In this document: piece by piece, positions 1 through 9,512 of the stretch
Numbering within the stretch: the first letter of the stretch is position 1
Layout of the letters: the number at the start of each line of letters is the position of its first letter
Assembly (NCBI RefSeq): GCF_022682305.1
Contig: NZ_CP093528.1
Coordinates: forward strand, 4,269,344-4,333,343
Length of the DNA: 64,000 nt
Reading direction: 5' to 3'
From: Shinella zoogloeoides
GTDB lineage: Bacteria > Pseudomonadota > Alphaproteobacteria > Rhizobiales > Rhizobiaceae
Translations under genes and position numbers: made by a program
The notes under the pieces: generated by a model
Seen by the model: only the letters and a program-made list of their open reading frames with translations
What the model was told of the DNA's origin: nothing
Databases searched by the model: none

Positions 1-723
1 TTCATGGCGGGCTACGGCCTCAAAAGCTTTCTGATCGCTCAATCGCTAAACCAGATCGAGAAGGCTTACGGCCCGAACAATTCGATCCTCGACAACTGCC
101 ATGTGCGCGTTTCCTTTGCGACGAACGACGAAAGGACCGCGAAGCGGGTCAGCGACGCGCTCGGAACCGCGACAGAGATGAAGGCGATGAAGAATTACGC
201 CGGGCATCGGCTCTCGCCCTGGCTCGGCCATTTAATGGTGTCGCGCTCGGAGACCGCGCGACAGCTCCTGACACCAGGCGAGATCATGCAGCTCCCGCCG
301 AGCGACGAGATCGTCATGGTCGCCGGGACGCCGCCGATCCGGGCGAAGAAGGCGCGCTACTATGAAGATGCCCGCTTCAAGGAACGCATCATGTCACCGC
401 CGGGACTGGCGCGGCCTGCTGAAGGTCGGCCCGACGATTGGAGCAAGCTGCCGATCCCCGCGCGCCCGGAGATGACCGAAAACGCTGCGCCAACGACGAG
501 CAGTGACGATGAAGAGGATTCCACCGAGTCCGAGCGTCGGCATCAGCCCGAACTCAACCGGGTGAACCCCATCGAAAAGAAGGCGCCGATCGACAATGAG
601 TTTGAGATCGATTTGCCTGACGACACAGAGGACGCAGCCGCGCGCAACCAGCGGCTGACCCGCGTCATGCGCGGCGTTGCCCGCCAGGTCTCGCTCGATC
701 CCAATGACGGCATGGAGTTGTAG
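1..723 (+). CDS. traG: Conjugal transfer coupling protein TraG/VirD4, C-terminal part (5' end cut by window)
   Basis: The reading frame is open from the first base, and the visible 241 residues match the end of a VirD4/TraG coupling ATPase. The stretch FMAGYGLKSFLIAQSLNQIE is typical of the region after the Walker B motif, where these proteins read '...GLKxFLIxQSLNQI'. The protein is known to link the relaxosome to the trb channel at the inner membrane. The Walker A motif and membrane helices lie upstream of the window. The tail after residue 130 is charged and low in complexity, as is common in this family. The next gene starts 4 bases after the stop, so the two are probably co-transcribed. 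Confidence 0.88.
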   Translation, partial: FMAGYGLKSFLIAQSLNQIEKAYGPNNSILDNCHVRVSFATNDERTAKRVSDALGTATEMKAMKNYAGHRLSPWLGHLMVSRSETARQLLTPGEIMQLPPSDEIVMVAGTPPIRAKKARYYEDARFKERIMSPPGLARPAEGRPDDWSKLPIPARPEMTENAAPTTSSDDEEDSTESERRHQPELNRVNPIEKKAPIDNEFEIDLPDDTEDAAARNQRLTRVMRGVARQVSLDPNDGMEL

Positions 724-727
724 CACC

Positions 728-1177
728 ATGCCCGGACGCAAGAAGAAGGTGCCGATTTCCGTCTATCTCGACCCCGACATCATGGCGACGCTATCGGACT
801 ATGCAGGCCGTCGCGAACAACCGCTCTCCCTGATCGCCGAGGCCGCCATCGCGTCCTTCCTGTCGCCGGACGACGCGGAGCGGCGTGAAGCAGTGATCGC
901 CAAACGCCTCGACCAGATCGATCGCCGTCTCAACCGCATGGAGCGCGACATCGGGATCTCCGTCGAGACCATGGCCGTATTCATCCGGTTCTGGCTCAAC
1001 ACGACGCCGGCGCTGCCCGAGCCCGCAGCCCAGGCAGCGCGCGCCATGGTCGGGAAGCGCTACGAGGCGTTCATCGCGGCCCTTGGACGGCGCTTGGCTC
1101 AGGGACCGAAACTTCGGCAGGAGATCGTTGAAGATGTCGGCGAGTCGCCGCCGAACGCGACAGAGAGCGATCCATAG
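728..1177 (+). CDS. Ribbon-helix-helix (CopG-like) regulator between traG and trbB
   Basis: This 149-residue protein begins with a basic segment and a strand-helix pattern (KKVPISVYLDPDIMATLSDY) typical of ribbon-helix-helix DNA-binding proteins. The middle (about 60-80, RLDQIDRRLNRMERDI) is a short predicted coiled coil. I chose ATG 728 because it lies 4 bases after the traG stop; the longer open frame from 677 would overlap traG. A CopG-like gene at this place between traG and trbB is common in proteobacterial ICEs. A role in controlling transfer genes or assisting the relaxosome is inferred. Confidence 0.75.
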   Translation: MPGRKKKVPISVYLDPDIMATLSDYAGRREQPLSLIAEAAIASFLSPDDAERREAVIAKRLDQIDRRLNRMERDIGISVETMAVFIRFWLNTTPALPEPAAQAARAMVGKRYEAFIAALGRRLAQGPKLRQEIVEDVGESPPNATESDP

Positions 1178-1321
1178 GCTTCAGCGCGCGTGGATCAATA
1201 GCATCGTCCGACCGCCGTTCTCCTGTATTTGCACGCCACGCTGCTACGACGGTCGATACTTGTTGAATCGGCTCAATTCGCGGCTCTTTTAATCACCCCG
1301 ATCCGGGGACCCTCTTTTCCA

Positions 1322-1345
1322 GCCCCGTCAGGAAGCGGGGCAGGA
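1322..1345 (+). promoter_or_regulatory. Hairpin immediately before the trbB ribosome-binding site
   Basis: GCCCCG (1322-1327) and CGGGGC (1336-1341) form a perfect 6-bp stem with an 8-base loop. The AGGA Shine-Dalgarno and the trbB start codon at 1346 follow directly. A hairpin this close to the start of the trb operon could affect initiation of translation. That role is inferred from position only. Confidence 0.35.
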
Positions 1346-2329
1346 ATGACCAATATCAGCCAGAAGCCGGAGGCGTTCGCGCGCGGTGCGCGCATGCTTC
1401 GCACCGCGCTCGGCTCGACCATCACCCATCTTCTCGAAGACCCGGTCGTCGTCGAAATCATGCTGAACCCGGACGGCCGTCTCTGGGTAGATCGCCTCTC
1501 CGAAGGGCTGGCCGATACGGGTGAGACGCTGTCGCCCGCCGATGGCGAGCGCATCGTGCGGCTGGTTGCTCACCATGTCGGCGTCGAGGTGCATCCGCGC
1601 AGCCCGCGAGTCTCGGCCGAGCTTCCTGAGACGGGAGAGCGGTTCGAGGGCTTGCTGCCACCCGTTGTCGCCGCACCGACCTTCGCCATCCGCAAGCCCG
1701 CCGTCGCAATCTTCACGCTCGACGATTATGTGGCCGCCGGAATCATGTTCGCCGACCAGGCGGCGACGCTACGCGCAGCCGTGATGGCGCGCGCCAATAT
1801 CCTTGTCGCGGGCGGCACCTCCACTGGCAAAACCACGCTGACCAATGCGCTTCTGGCCGAGATCGCCAAGACGGCGGATCGCGTCGTCATCATCGAGGAT
1901 ACCCGCGAGCTTCAGTGCGCCGCGCCCAATCTTGTCGCCATGCGGACCAAGGATGGAGTGGCCACGCTCTCGGAGCTGGTCCGCTCTTCGCTACGCCTGC
2001 GCCCCGATCGCATTCCCATCGGCGAGGTGCGCGGCTCTGAAGCTCTCGATCTCCTGAAAGCATGGGGAACCGGGCACCCCGGCGGCATCGGCACGATCCA
2101 CGCCGGGAGCGGCATCGGCGCGCTGCGCCGCCTTGAACAACTCATCCAGGAGGCCGTCGTCACGGTCCCGCGCGCCCTGATCGCCGAGACCATCGATCTC
2201 GTTGCCGTCCTCTCCGGCCGCGGCTCCGCGCGCCGGCTCGCCGAACTCGCCCGTGTCGAAGGGCTCGGCCCGGACGGCGACTACGCCATCACCCCCGCAA
2301 CCCTTGACCGCACAGGAGCGCCAACATGA
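1346..2329 (+). CDS. trbB: TrbB, VirB11-like traffic ATPase of the conjugation machine
   Basis: The 327-residue protein is a hexameric cytoplasmic secretion ATPase of the VirB11/PulE class, which powers pilus assembly and substrate transfer. Walker A is GGTSTGKT at residues 156-163. It is followed by the family's Asp box ([11 protein letters not shown]), the His box near [15 protein letters not shown], and conserved arginines in [19 protein letters not shown] 1346 was chosen because AGGA precedes it and homologues begin close to the [11 protein letters not shown] motif; the frame is open upstream to 1229. This is the first gene of the trb operon, and its stop overlaps trbC by 4 bases (ATGA). 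Confidence 0.95.
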   Translation: MTNISQKPEAFARGARMLRTALGSTITHLLEDPVVVEIMLNPDGRLWVDRLSEGLADTGETLSPADGERIVRLVAHHVGVEVHPRSPRVSAELPETGERFEGLLPPVVAAPTFAIRKPAVAIFTLDDYVAAGIMFADQAATLRAAVMARANILVAGGTSTGKTTLTNALLAEIAKTADRVVIIEDTRELQCAAPNLVAMRTKDGVATLSELVRSSLRLRPDRIPIGEVRGSEALDLLKAWGTGHPGGIGTIHAGSGIGALRRLEQLIQEAVVTVPRALIAETIDLVAVLSGRGSARRLAELARVEGLGPDGDYAITPATLDRTGAPT

Positions 2330-2658
2330 TCCGCACCACTATGCGCGTTCGCCGCTATGCCGCGACGGCCGCCGCCTTCACCTACATCAACCTCGTCCTC
2401 GTTCCCGCCGCCCATGCCTCCGGCTCGTCCATGCCGTGGGAAGCACCGCTCCAGAAAATCCTCGAATCCATCGAAGGGCCGGTCGCCAAGATCGTCGCCG
2501 TCATCATCATTATCGCCACTGGCCTGGCGCTGGCGTTCGGTGACACGTCCGGCGGCTTCCGGAAGCTGATCCAGATCGTCTTCGGTCTCAGCATCGCGTT
2601 TGCGGCGTCGAGCTTCTTCCTGTCGTTCTTCTCATTCGGCGGCGGGGCGCTGGTCTGA
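2326..2658 (+). CDS. trbC: TrbC, conjugative pilin (VirB2-like)
   Basis: This 110-residue protein has a cleavable-type N-terminal signal (residues about 1-31, ending in PAAHAS). Two hydrophobic helices follow, near 52-70 and 83-100, with a short polar loop GDTSGGFRK between them. That is the layout of VirB2/TrbC pilins, which form the conjugative pilus; in TrbC of RP4 the processed peptide is cyclised. It starts inside the trbB stop and ends on the first base of trbD, so it is translationally coupled in the operon. Confidence 0.92.
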   Translation: MIRTTMRVRRYAATAAAFTYINLVLVPAAHASGSSMPWEAPLQKILESIEGPVAKIVAVIIIIATGLALAFGDTSGGFRKLIQIVFGLSIAFAASSFFLSFFSFGGGALV

Positions 2659-2939
2659 TGGCGGCGGCGCTCGAACAACTCAACGCGGTGCCGGGTTTCA
2701 CCGTCCCGGTTCACCGGGCGCTGACCGAGCACATTCTGCTCGGCGGCGCACCGCGCGCGCTCGCCATCCTGAACGGCACGCTGGCCGGAGCCGTGGGCCT
2801 CGGCCTGCGCCTCTGGCTCGTGGGTCTGCTGATCTGGGTCGTTGGCCATATCGCAGCCGTGTGGGCTGCAAAGCGCGATCCGCTCTTCGTCGAGGTCGGC
2901 CGCCGCCACCTGCGCATCCCCGCTCATCTGTCCGTCTGA
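2658..2939 (+). CDS. trbD: TrbD, VirB3-like inner-membrane component
   Basis: The 93-residue protein contains PVHRALTEHILLGGAPRALA, a signature of TrbD/VirB3 proteins, and a hydrophobic segment at about 36-70. It ends with the charged motif KRDPLFVEVGRRHL seen in the family. TrbD is an inner-membrane partner of the TrbE ATPase in the type IV secretion core. The start overlaps the trbC stop by one base, and trbE begins 14 bases downstream. Confidence 0.92.
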   Translation: MAAALEQLNAVPGFTVPVHRALTEHILLGGAPRALAILNGTLAGAVGLGLRLWLVGLLIWVVGHIAAVWAAKRDPLFVEVGRRHLRIPAHLSV

Positions 2940-2953
2940 GGAGGCGCATCGCC

Positions 2954-5404
2954 ATGATGAATCTTGCCGAATATCGCCGCACCGCAACCCGCCTCGCTGA
3001 CTATCTGCCCTGGGTCGCGCTCGTCGCCGAGGGCGTCGTGCTTAACAAGGATGGCAGCTTTCAGCGCACGGCCCGTTTCCGCGGCCCTGATCTGGACTCC
3101 GCGGTCGCTGCCGAACTGGTCGCCGTCGCCGGGCGGCTCAACAACGCTTTCCGCCGTCTCGGATCGGGTTGGGCTATCTTCGTCGAGGCGCAGCGGCACG
3201 AGGCGTCGATCTATCCGGCAGACCTGTTTCCCGACGCAGCCGCGGCGCTCCTCGATGCCGAGCGCAAAGCCGATTTCGAGGAGGCCGGCGCGCATTACGT
3301 CTCCGGCTACTATCTCACCATCACCTATCTGCCGCCGGCCGAGGACGCCGCGCGCACCGAAGCCTGGCTCTATGAGGGCCGCGAACGCGCTGGCATCGAT
3401 CCGAAGGAAATCCTGAACACCTTTGTCGACCGCATCGATCGCGTGCTGGCGCTGCTCGACGGCTTTATGCCGGAATGCCAGTGGCTCGATAGCAGCGAGA
3501 CCCTAACCTATCTCCATTCGACCGTCTCGACCAAACGGCACCGCGTCCGCGTGCCCGAAACGCCGGTCTATCTCGACGCGCTGCTCGCCGACCAACCGCT
3601 CACCGGCGGCCTGGAGCCGCGTCTCGGAACGGCGCATCTGCGCGTTCTCACCATTGTCGGTTTCCCAACCGCGACCACACCCGGCATCCTCGACGATCTC
3701 AATCGGCTCGCCTTCCCCTATCGCTGGTCGACGCGCGCCATCCTGCTCGACAAGACCGACGCGACCAAGCTGCTGACCAAAATCCGCCGCCAATGGTTCG
3801 CCAAGCGCAAAAGCATCGCCGCAATCCTGAAAGAGGTGCTGACCAACGAGGCGTCCGCGCTGGTCGATACCGACGCCTCGAACAAGGCGGCGGACGCCGA
3901 TCTCGCCCTCCAGGAACTCGGCGCTGACTACGCCGGCCAATCCTATGTCACCGCGACGATCGCGGTATGGGACAACGATCCCCGAATTGCCGACGAGAAG
4001 CTTCGCCTCGCCGAGAAAGTCATCCAGGGCCGCGACTTCACGGCCATGGCTGAAACGATCAATGCCGTCGATGCCTGGCTGGGCTCATTGCCGGGACATG
4101 TTTACGCCAACGTGCGCCAGCCCCCGATCTCGACGCTGAATCTCGCCCACATGATCCCGCTCTCGGCGGTGTGGGCGGGGCCGGAACGGGACGAGCATTT
4201 CGGAGCGCCCCCCTTGCTGTTCGGCAAGACCGAGGGCTCGACCCCGTTCCGGTTTTCTCTCCATGTCGGCGATGTCGGTCACACGCTCGTCGTCGGCCCG
4301 ACCGGCGCCGGCAAATCGGTGCTCCTAGCCGTCATGGCCTTGCAGTTCCGGCGCTACGCCGGTGCCCAGGTCTTCGCCTTCGACTTCGGCGGTTCGATCC
4401 GCGCCGCCGCGCTCGCCATGGGCGGTGATTGGCACGATCTCGGCGGCGATCTCACCGAGGGCGTGGACTCCTCGGTCTCGCTGCAACCGCTCGCGCGCAT
4501 TCACGACACGCCCGAACGCGCCTGGGCGGCCGACTGGATCGTCTCCATCCTGATCCGCGAGGGCATCGCGATCACCCCCGAGGTGAAGGAGCACCTTTGG
4601 TCGGCGCTGACCTCGCTCGCATCGGCGCCGGTCGAGGAGCGCACGATCACCGGCCTCACGGTGTTGCTCCAATCGAACGACCTGAAGCAGGCCCTGCGAC
4701 CATATTGCGTGGGTGGCCCCTATGGGCGGCTACTCGACGCCGAGGCCGAACATCTCGGCTCGGCATCGGTGCAGGCGTTCGAGATCGAGGGACTGGTGGG
4801 GACTGGCGCGGCACCCGCCGTCCTCGCCTATCTCTTCCATCGCATCGGCGACCGTCTCGACGGCTCGCCGACGCTGCTCATCATCGACGAGGGCTGGCTC
4901 GCACTCGACGACGATGCCTTCTCCGGACAATTGCGCGAGTGGCTGAAGACGCTGCGCAAGAAAAACGCCAGCGTCATCTTCGCCACGCAGTCGCTGTCCG
5001 ACATCGACAACAGCAACATCGCCCCGGCCATCATCGAGAGCTGCCCGACAAGGCTCCTCCTGCCGAACGAACGCGCGATCGAGCCGCAGATCACGGAGAT
5101 CTATCGGCGCTTCGGTCTCAACGACCGCCAGATCGAAATCCTCGCGCGGGCCACGCCCAAGCGCGACTATTACTGCCAGTCGCGGCGCGGCAATCGCCTG
5201 TTCGAGCTGGGCCTTTCCGAAGTCGGCCTCGCGCTCGCCGCCACCTCCTCCAAGACCGATCAGTCCGAGATCGCGCGCACCGTCGCCGAGCATGGCCGCG
5301 AGGGCTTTCTCGCCGCCTGGCTGCGCCTGCGCGGCGCCGAGTGGGCCGCAGACCTCATCCCTGACCTCACGAACCTTACCCCCCAGCAGTCCGAGAAGGA
5401 GTAA
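2954..5404 (+). CDS. trbE: TrbE, VirB4-like conjugation ATPase
   Basis: This 816-residue protein is the largest ATPase of the type IV secretion apparatus. It is known to energise pilus biogenesis and to bind the TrbC/TrbD membrane components. Walker A is GPTGAGKS at residues 448-455 and Walker B is LLIIDE at about 641-646, followed by the family motif FATQSLSDI. The N-terminal CagE/TrbE domain spans roughly 1-400. I selected ATG 2954 because homologues start with MMNLAEY, and an upstream open frame from 2600 would overlap trbC and trbD. The stop overlaps the trbJ start (TAATG). Confidence 0.95.
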   Translation: MMNLAEYRRTATRLADYLPWVALVAEGVVLNKDGSFQRTARFRGPDLDSAVAAELVAVAGRLNNAFRRLGSGWAIFVEAQRHEASIYPADLFPDAAAALLDAERKADFEEAGAHYVSGYYLTITYLPPAEDAARTEAWLYEGRERAGIDPKEILNTFVDRIDRVLALLDGFMPECQWLDSSETLTYLHSTVSTKRHRVRVPETPVYLDALLADQPLTGGLEPRLGTAHLRVLTIVGFPTATTPGILDDLNRLAFPYRWSTRAILLDKTDATKLLTKIRRQWFAKRKSIAAILKEVLTNEASALVDTDASNKAADADLALQELGADYAGQSYVTATIAVWDNDPRIADEKLRLAEKVIQGRDFTAMAETINAVDAWLGSLPGHVYANVRQPPISTLNLAHMIPLSAVWAGPERDEHFGAPPLLFGKTEGSTPFRFSLHVGDVGHTLVVGPTGAGKSVLLAVMALQFRRYAGAQVFAFDFGGSIRAAALAMGGDWHDLGGDLTEGVDSSVSLQPLARIHDTPERAWAADWIVSILIREGIAITPEVKEHLWSALTSLASAPVEERTITGLTVLLQSNDLKQALRPYCVGGPYGRLLDAEAEHLGSASVQAFEIEGLVGTGAAPAVLAYLFHRIGDRLDGSPTLLIIDEGWLALDDDAFSGQLREWLKTLRKKNASVIFATQSLSDIDNSNIAPAIIESCPTRLLLPNERAIEPQITEIYRRFGLNDRQIEILARATPKRDYYCQSRRGNRLFELGLSEVGLALAATSSKTDQSEIARTVAEHGREGFLAAWLRLRGAEWAADLIPDLTNLTPQQSEKE

Positions 5405-6189
5405 TGACCATGAATACGCTTCGTTCACGCCCGCGCGCGCTGTCGCTCGCGGCCTTCATCCTGGCGATACCGCTCGCCGCATCGCCGGTGCTGACCGCGC
5501 CAGCGCACGCGCAATTCGGTTTCGGCGGTATCGTCTATGACCCTACCAACTACGCCCAGAACGTCCTGACGGCGGCGCGTTCCCTCGAGCAGATCAACAA
5601 CCAGATCCGCTCGCTTCAGAACGAGGCGCAGAGCCTCATCAACCAGGCCAAGAATCTGGCGAATCTGCCGTACTCGGCGCTCCAGCAGATTCAGCAGAAC
5701 GTCCAGCGCACCCAGCAGCTCCTCAGCCAGGCGCAGAACATCGCCTTCGACGTTCAGAACGTCGATCGGATGTTCCAGCAGCAATATGGCAGCGTCTCAC
5801 TGTCGTCGTCGGACGCCAAGCTCATCACCGACGCTCGCTCGCGCTGGCAGAACACCGTCGGCGGTTTGCAGGACGCCATGCGCATTCAGGCCGGCGTCGT
5901 CGGCAATATCGACAGCAATCGCACGCAGATGTCGAACCTCGTCAGCCAGAGCCAGGGCGCGCAGGGTGCGTTGCAGGCGACACAGGCCGGCAATCAGCTT
6001 CTCGCGCTGCAATCGCAGCAGCTCTCCGACCTGATCGCGCTGATCTCCGCCAACGGCCGGGCCACGGCGCTGACTGACGCGGAGCGCGCGGCGGCGGCCG
6101 ATCAAGGCCGGGAGCAGCGCCGCCGCTTCCTCACGCCGGGCGCGGGCTATCAGCCCGGCAACGCGCAGATGTTCGGTAACGGCAACTGA
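5404..6189 (+). CDS. trbJ: TrbJ, VirB5-like pilus-associated protein
   Basis: The 261-residue secreted protein has an N-terminal signal (about 1-36, cleavage after AHA). A long helical, glutamine-rich region follows (QINNQIRSLQNEAQSLINQA), with coiled-coil character typical of P-type TrbJ. It contains VYDPTNYAQN, a motif common in the family. TrbJ/VirB5 proteins sit at the pilus tip or periplasm and help recognise recipients; RP4 TrbJ also takes part in entry exclusion with TrbK. It overlaps trbE by one base. Confidence 0.92.
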   Translation: MTMNTLRSRPRALSLAAFILAIPLAASPVLTAPAHAQFGFGGIVYDPTNYAQNVLTAARSLEQINNQIRSLQNEAQSLINQAKNLANLPYSALQQIQQNVQRTQQLLSQAQNIAFDVQNVDRMFQQQYGSVSLSSSDAKLITDARSRWQNTVGGLQDAMRIQAGVVGNIDSNRTQMSNLVSQSQGAQGALQATQAGNQLLALQSQQLSDLIALISANGRATALTDAERAAAADQGREQRRRFLTPGAGYQPGNAQMFGNGN

Positions 6190-6199
6190 GGTCGCGGCC

Positions 6200-6484
6200 A
6201 TGGACGGCAAGATGCTGGTCCGGCTGGGCGCCATCGTTTTCGTATCGCTCGCCATCACGGCGACGGCGATCGAGATGACCCGGAAGGACGCGGCCCCTGA
6301 AACGGAGCGCGTCCACGCTGTCGAACCCAAGCGCGATGCGCTCCGCGAAGGGCAGCGCCGGTGCCAGCAGCTTGGCCAGGCAGCGGCGAGCGATACCGAC
6401 TGCATGCGTATCTGGGCCGAGAGCCGCGATCGCTTCCTCGGCCGCCCCCCGGCGCCTGCCGTCCCGACAACAGAAGGACGGTGA
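6200..6484 (+). CDS. trbK: TrbK-alt-like small membrane protein (putative entry exclusion)
   Basis: The 94-residue protein has one N-terminal hydrophobic segment (about 6-24) and a charged periplasmic-type domain with two cysteines in RRCQQLG and DTDCMRIW. This matches the non-lipoprotein TrbK-alt family found between trbJ and trbL in many proteobacterial ICEs; it lacks the lipobox of RP4 TrbK. Its position between trbJ and trbL supports the call. A role in blocking redundant transfer between donor cells is inferred from the family and location. Confidence 0.8.
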   Translation: MDGKMLVRLGAIVFVSLAITATAIEMTRKDAAPETERVHAVEPKRDALREGQRRCQQLGQAAASDTDCMRIWAESRDRFLGRPPAPAVPTTEGR

Positions 6485-6487
6485 ACC

Positions 6488-7849
6488 ATGGGCGGCGCAG
6501 GTGTCATCGACAATTTCCTCGGGGTCTTCACCTCCTACATCAACAGCGGGTTCGGACTGCTCGGCGGCGAGGTCGCGTTCATCGCCACAACGCTGATCGT
6601 CATCGATGTGACGCTTGCCGCCCTGTTCTGGAGCTGGGGCGCGGAAGACGACATCATCGCCCGGCTGGTGAAAAAGACGCTCTTCGTCGGCGTCTTCGCC
6701 TATCTCATCGGCAACTGGAACAACCTCGCCAAGATCGTCTTCGACTCGTTCGCGGGCCTCGGCCTCAAGGCTTCCGGCACTAGCTTCACCGCGCAGGATC
6801 TGATGCGACCCGGCAAGGTCGCGCAGACCGGGCTCGACGCCGCGCGCCCCTTGCTCGAATCCATCTCCGACCTGATGGGCTGGATCGCGTTCTTCGAGAA
6901 CTTCATCCAGATCGCCTGCCTGCTGTTCGCCTGGGCGTTGGTGCTGCTCGCCTTCTTCATCCTCGCGATCCAGCTCTTCGTTACCCTGATCGAATTCAAG
7001 CTGACGACGCTGGCGGGCTTTGTCCTCATCCCGTTCGGCCTGTTCGGCAAAACCGCCTTCATGGCCGAGCGCGTGCTGGGCAATGTCGTCTCATCCGGCA
7101 TCAAGGTGCTGGTGCTCGCCGTCATCATCGGCATCGGCTCAACGCTGTTCAGCCAGTTTACGGCCGGCTTCGGCGGCGCAACGCCCACCATCGACGACGC
7201 CATGGCGATTGTCCTTGCCGCGCTATCGCTACTCGGGCTTGGCATCTTCGGCCCCGGCATCGCTGCCGGTCTTGTCAGCGGCGGACCACAACTCGGCGCC
7301 GGTGCGGCGGTTGGCACCGGACTTGCCGTCGGTGGTGCAGCACTCGCAGCTGGTGGCGCGGCAGGCCTTGCCCTGAAGGGAGGAGCGGCTGCGATGTCCG
7401 GCGGCGCTGCCGCCGTGCGGGGCGGAGCGGCAGCGGCAGGCGGAGCCGCCGCGGCCTACAGCGTCGGCTCGCTCGGCCAGTCTGGCGCAGCCGGTGTCGC
7501 CTCTGGTCTCGGCGGTGTCGCTCGCGCGGCCGGAGCAGCCGCCGTGTCGCCCCTGAGACGCGCGACGGCGCGCGCCGCCGAAGGCGTCAAGTCCAGCTTC
7601 TCCGAAGGTGCGAAGACAGGCTTCGGGGCGACAGGCGGCTCCTCGACCATGAGCACGATACCCGGCTCAGGCTCCGCAGGCGAAACCGCAGCCGGAGCGC
7701 CCCGCGACGGTCCGCCCGACTGGGCCAAGCGCATGAAGCGCCATCAGTCCCTCAGCCACGGAGCCACCCTCGCAGCGCACGCCGTCAAATCCGGCGACAG
7801 CCATGGCGGCGGCTCTTCCATCAATCTCTCCGAAAGTAACCGCTCATGA
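6488..7849 (+). CDS. trbL: TrbL, VirB6-like polytopic inner-membrane channel protein
   Basis: This 453-residue protein has several hydrophobic segments between about 25 and 265, including a long pair around FIQIACLLFAWALVLLAFFI, as expected for TrbL/VirB6. After residue about 265 it becomes an alanine/glycine-rich low-complexity stretch with repeated GGAAA-type units. A polar C-terminal tail ends in HGGGSSINLSESNRS. TrbL forms the inner-membrane part of the DNA transfer channel. It starts three bases after trbK and its stop overlaps trbF (ATGA). Confidence 0.93.
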   Translation: MGGAGVIDNFLGVFTSYINSGFGLLGGEVAFIATTLIVIDVTLAALFWSWGAEDDIIARLVKKTLFVGVFAYLIGNWNNLAKIVFDSFAGLGLKASGTSFTAQDLMRPGKVAQTGLDAARPLLESISDLMGWIAFFENFIQIACLLFAWALVLLAFFILAIQLFVTLIEFKLTTLAGFVLIPFGLFGKTAFMAERVLGNVVSSGIKVLVLAVIIGIGSTLFSQFTAGFGGATPTIDDAMAIVLAALSLLGLGIFGPGIAAGLVSGGPQLGAGAAVGTGLAVGGAALAAGGAAGLALKGGAAAMSGGAAAVRGGAAAAGGAAAAYSVGSLGQSGAAGVASGLGGVARAAGAAAVSPLRRATARAAEGVKSSFSEGAKTGFGATGGSSTMSTIPGSGSAGETAAGAPRDGPPDWAKRMKRHQSLSHGATLAAHAVKSGDSHGGGSSINLSESNRS

Positions 7850-8535
7850 GCCTCTTCAAACGACCCGCCGCCCATTATGGGAAATCGCCCGAACCCGAAA
7901 CACCCTATCAGCGCGCCGCGCAGGTCTGGGACGATCGCATCGGTTCGGCCCGCGTCCAGGCCAGAAACTGGCGCATCATGGCCTTCGGCTCACTGTTCCT
8001 GTCGGCCGGCTTCGCCGCCGCGCTGGTCTGGCAGTCGGCGCGCGGCACCGTCGTTCCCTGGGTAGTGCAGGTCGATCGACTCGGCCAGGCGCAGTCCGTT
8101 GCACCGGCGTCGGCCGACTACCGGCCGACCGATCCGCAAGTGGCCTGGCATCTTGCCCGCTTCATCGAGCAGGTCAGAAGCATCCCGGCCGATCCGATCA
8201 TCGTGCGCCAGAACTGGCTGCGCGCCTATGACTGGACCACGGATCGCGGCGCCGGTGCGCTCAACGACTATGCCCGCACCAACGATCCCTTCACCAAGGT
8301 CGGCAAACAGCAGATCGCCGTCGAGGTTTCGAGCGTCATCCGCGCATCGGCGGATTCCTTCCGCGTGGCCTGGACCGAGAAGCGTTACGAGAATGGCCAG
8401 CTCGCGGGCACGGAGCGATGGACCGCCATCCTCACCATCGTCATCCAGACGCCGCGCGACGCAGACCGGCTGCGCTCCAATCCGCTCGGCATCTACATCA
8501 ACGCCATCAACTGGTCGCGGGAGATGTCCCAATGA
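7846..8535 (+). CDS. trbF: TrbF, VirB8-like bitopic assembly factor
   Basis: The 229-residue protein has a short cytoplasmic N-terminus (YQRAAQVWDDRIGSARVQA, a TrbF hallmark) and one membrane helix at about 46-66. A periplasmic NTF2-like domain follows, containing QNWLRAYDWTTDRGA and the C-terminal motif NPLGIYINAINWSREM. It is the VirB8-type scaffold that nucleates the secretion complex. It overlaps trbL and trbG by 4 bases each, so the cluster is coupled. Confidence 0.94.
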   Translation: MSLFKRPAAHYGKSPEPETPYQRAAQVWDDRIGSARVQARNWRIMAFGSLFLSAGFAAALVWQSARGTVVPWVVQVDRLGQAQSVAPASADYRPTDPQVAWHLARFIEQVRSIPADPIIVRQNWLRAYDWTTDRGAGALNDYARTNDPFTKVGKQQIAVEVSSVIRASADSFRVAWTEKRYENGQLAGTERWTAILTIVIQTPRDADRLRSNPLGIYINAINWSREMSQ

Positions 8536-9512
8536 GCACGTCTCTGCGCATGTCCGGCTCTCCGGCTTTCCGTAAATCCGCTTTGGCGATGATGCTGCTC
8601 TCGGCAACGATGCTGGCGGGCTGCGCGACCTTCAAACCACCCACCATCAGCTACGACAGTGACGTGCCGCCGCTCCCAGCGGTGCCGGCGGCGGTCACGG
8701 AACAGCCGCCGCGTCCGCTGCACACGCCTCCTGCCTGGACGGTCGCGCATGGTGGAACCGCCGCGAATACGCCGAGCGGCCGCGTGGAAAACGCCAATGC
8801 TGCGGCGCGTGTCGAACCGCGACGCGAGGGCTATTATAACGCCATCCAGATCTATCCCTGGAGCGAAGGCGCGCTTTACCAAGTCTATGCCGCGCCCGGC
8901 CAGATCACCAACATCGCGCTCGAGCCGGGCGAAAGCCTGACCGGCGCAGGTCCAATCGCCGCCGGTGACACCGCCCGCTGGATCATCGGTGATACCGAAA
9001 GCGGTTCCGGCCTCTCGCGCCGCGTCCACATCCTCGTCAAACCGACGCGCCCCGACATCACCACGAACCTGGTCATCACGACTGACCGCCGCATCTACAT
9101 GCTTGAGCTGAGGGCGGAGGCGAAACCCTATATGCCGGCCGTTGCATGGGCTTATCCCGCGCTACCGGCATCGCAGCGCGGAACGGTCCCTGCGACGCCT
9201 ATCATTCCCACTGCCGCCGCGCGTCACTACCGCTACGGCATAACCGGCGACACGCCGCCCTGGCGGCCGGTCGCCGTCTATGACGACGGCAGGCGTGTGT
9301 ATGTCGAATTTCCACGCGGCATCGCTCAAGGAGAGATGCCGCCGATCTTCGTCCTCGGCACCGACGGCGAGCCGCAGCTCGTCAACAGCCGCATTTACCA
9401 AAACATCCTGATCGTTGACCGCATCTTCGGAGCCGCCGAACTGCGCCTCGGCAGCGGCAAGCAGCAGCAGACCGTCAGGATCGTGCGAACCGATGGGAAA
9501 CCTGCATCATGA
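8532..9512 (+). CDS. trbG: TrbG, VirB9-like outer-membrane core lipoprotein
   Basis: The 326-residue protein starts with a signal peptide and lipobox (LAGC, cysteine near residue 32). It continues into the VirB9/CagX domain, with YYNAIQIYPWSEGALYQVYA and later TNLVITTDRRIYMLELR. TrbG is the outer-membrane partner of TrbI in the core channel. ATG 8532 overlaps the trbF stop; the same frame is open upstream to 8418 but would lie inside trbF. The RP4-type operon would have trbH next, but here trbI follows directly with a 4-base overlap. Confidence 0.94.
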   Translation: MSTSLRMSGSPAFRKSALAMMLLSATMLAGCATFKPPTISYDSDVPPLPAVPAAVTEQPPRPLHTPPAWTVAHGGTAANTPSGRVENANAAARVEPRREGYYNAIQIYPWSEGALYQVYAAPGQITNIALEPGESLTGAGPIAAGDTARWIIGDTESGSGLSRRVHILVKPTRPDITTNLVITTDRRIYMLELRAEAKPYMPAVAWAYPALPASQRGTVPATPIIPTAAARHYRYGITGDTPPWRPVAVYDDGRRVYVEFPRGIAQGEMPPIFVLGTDGEPQLVNSRIYQNILIVDRIFGAAELRLGSGKQQQTVRIVRTDGKPAS

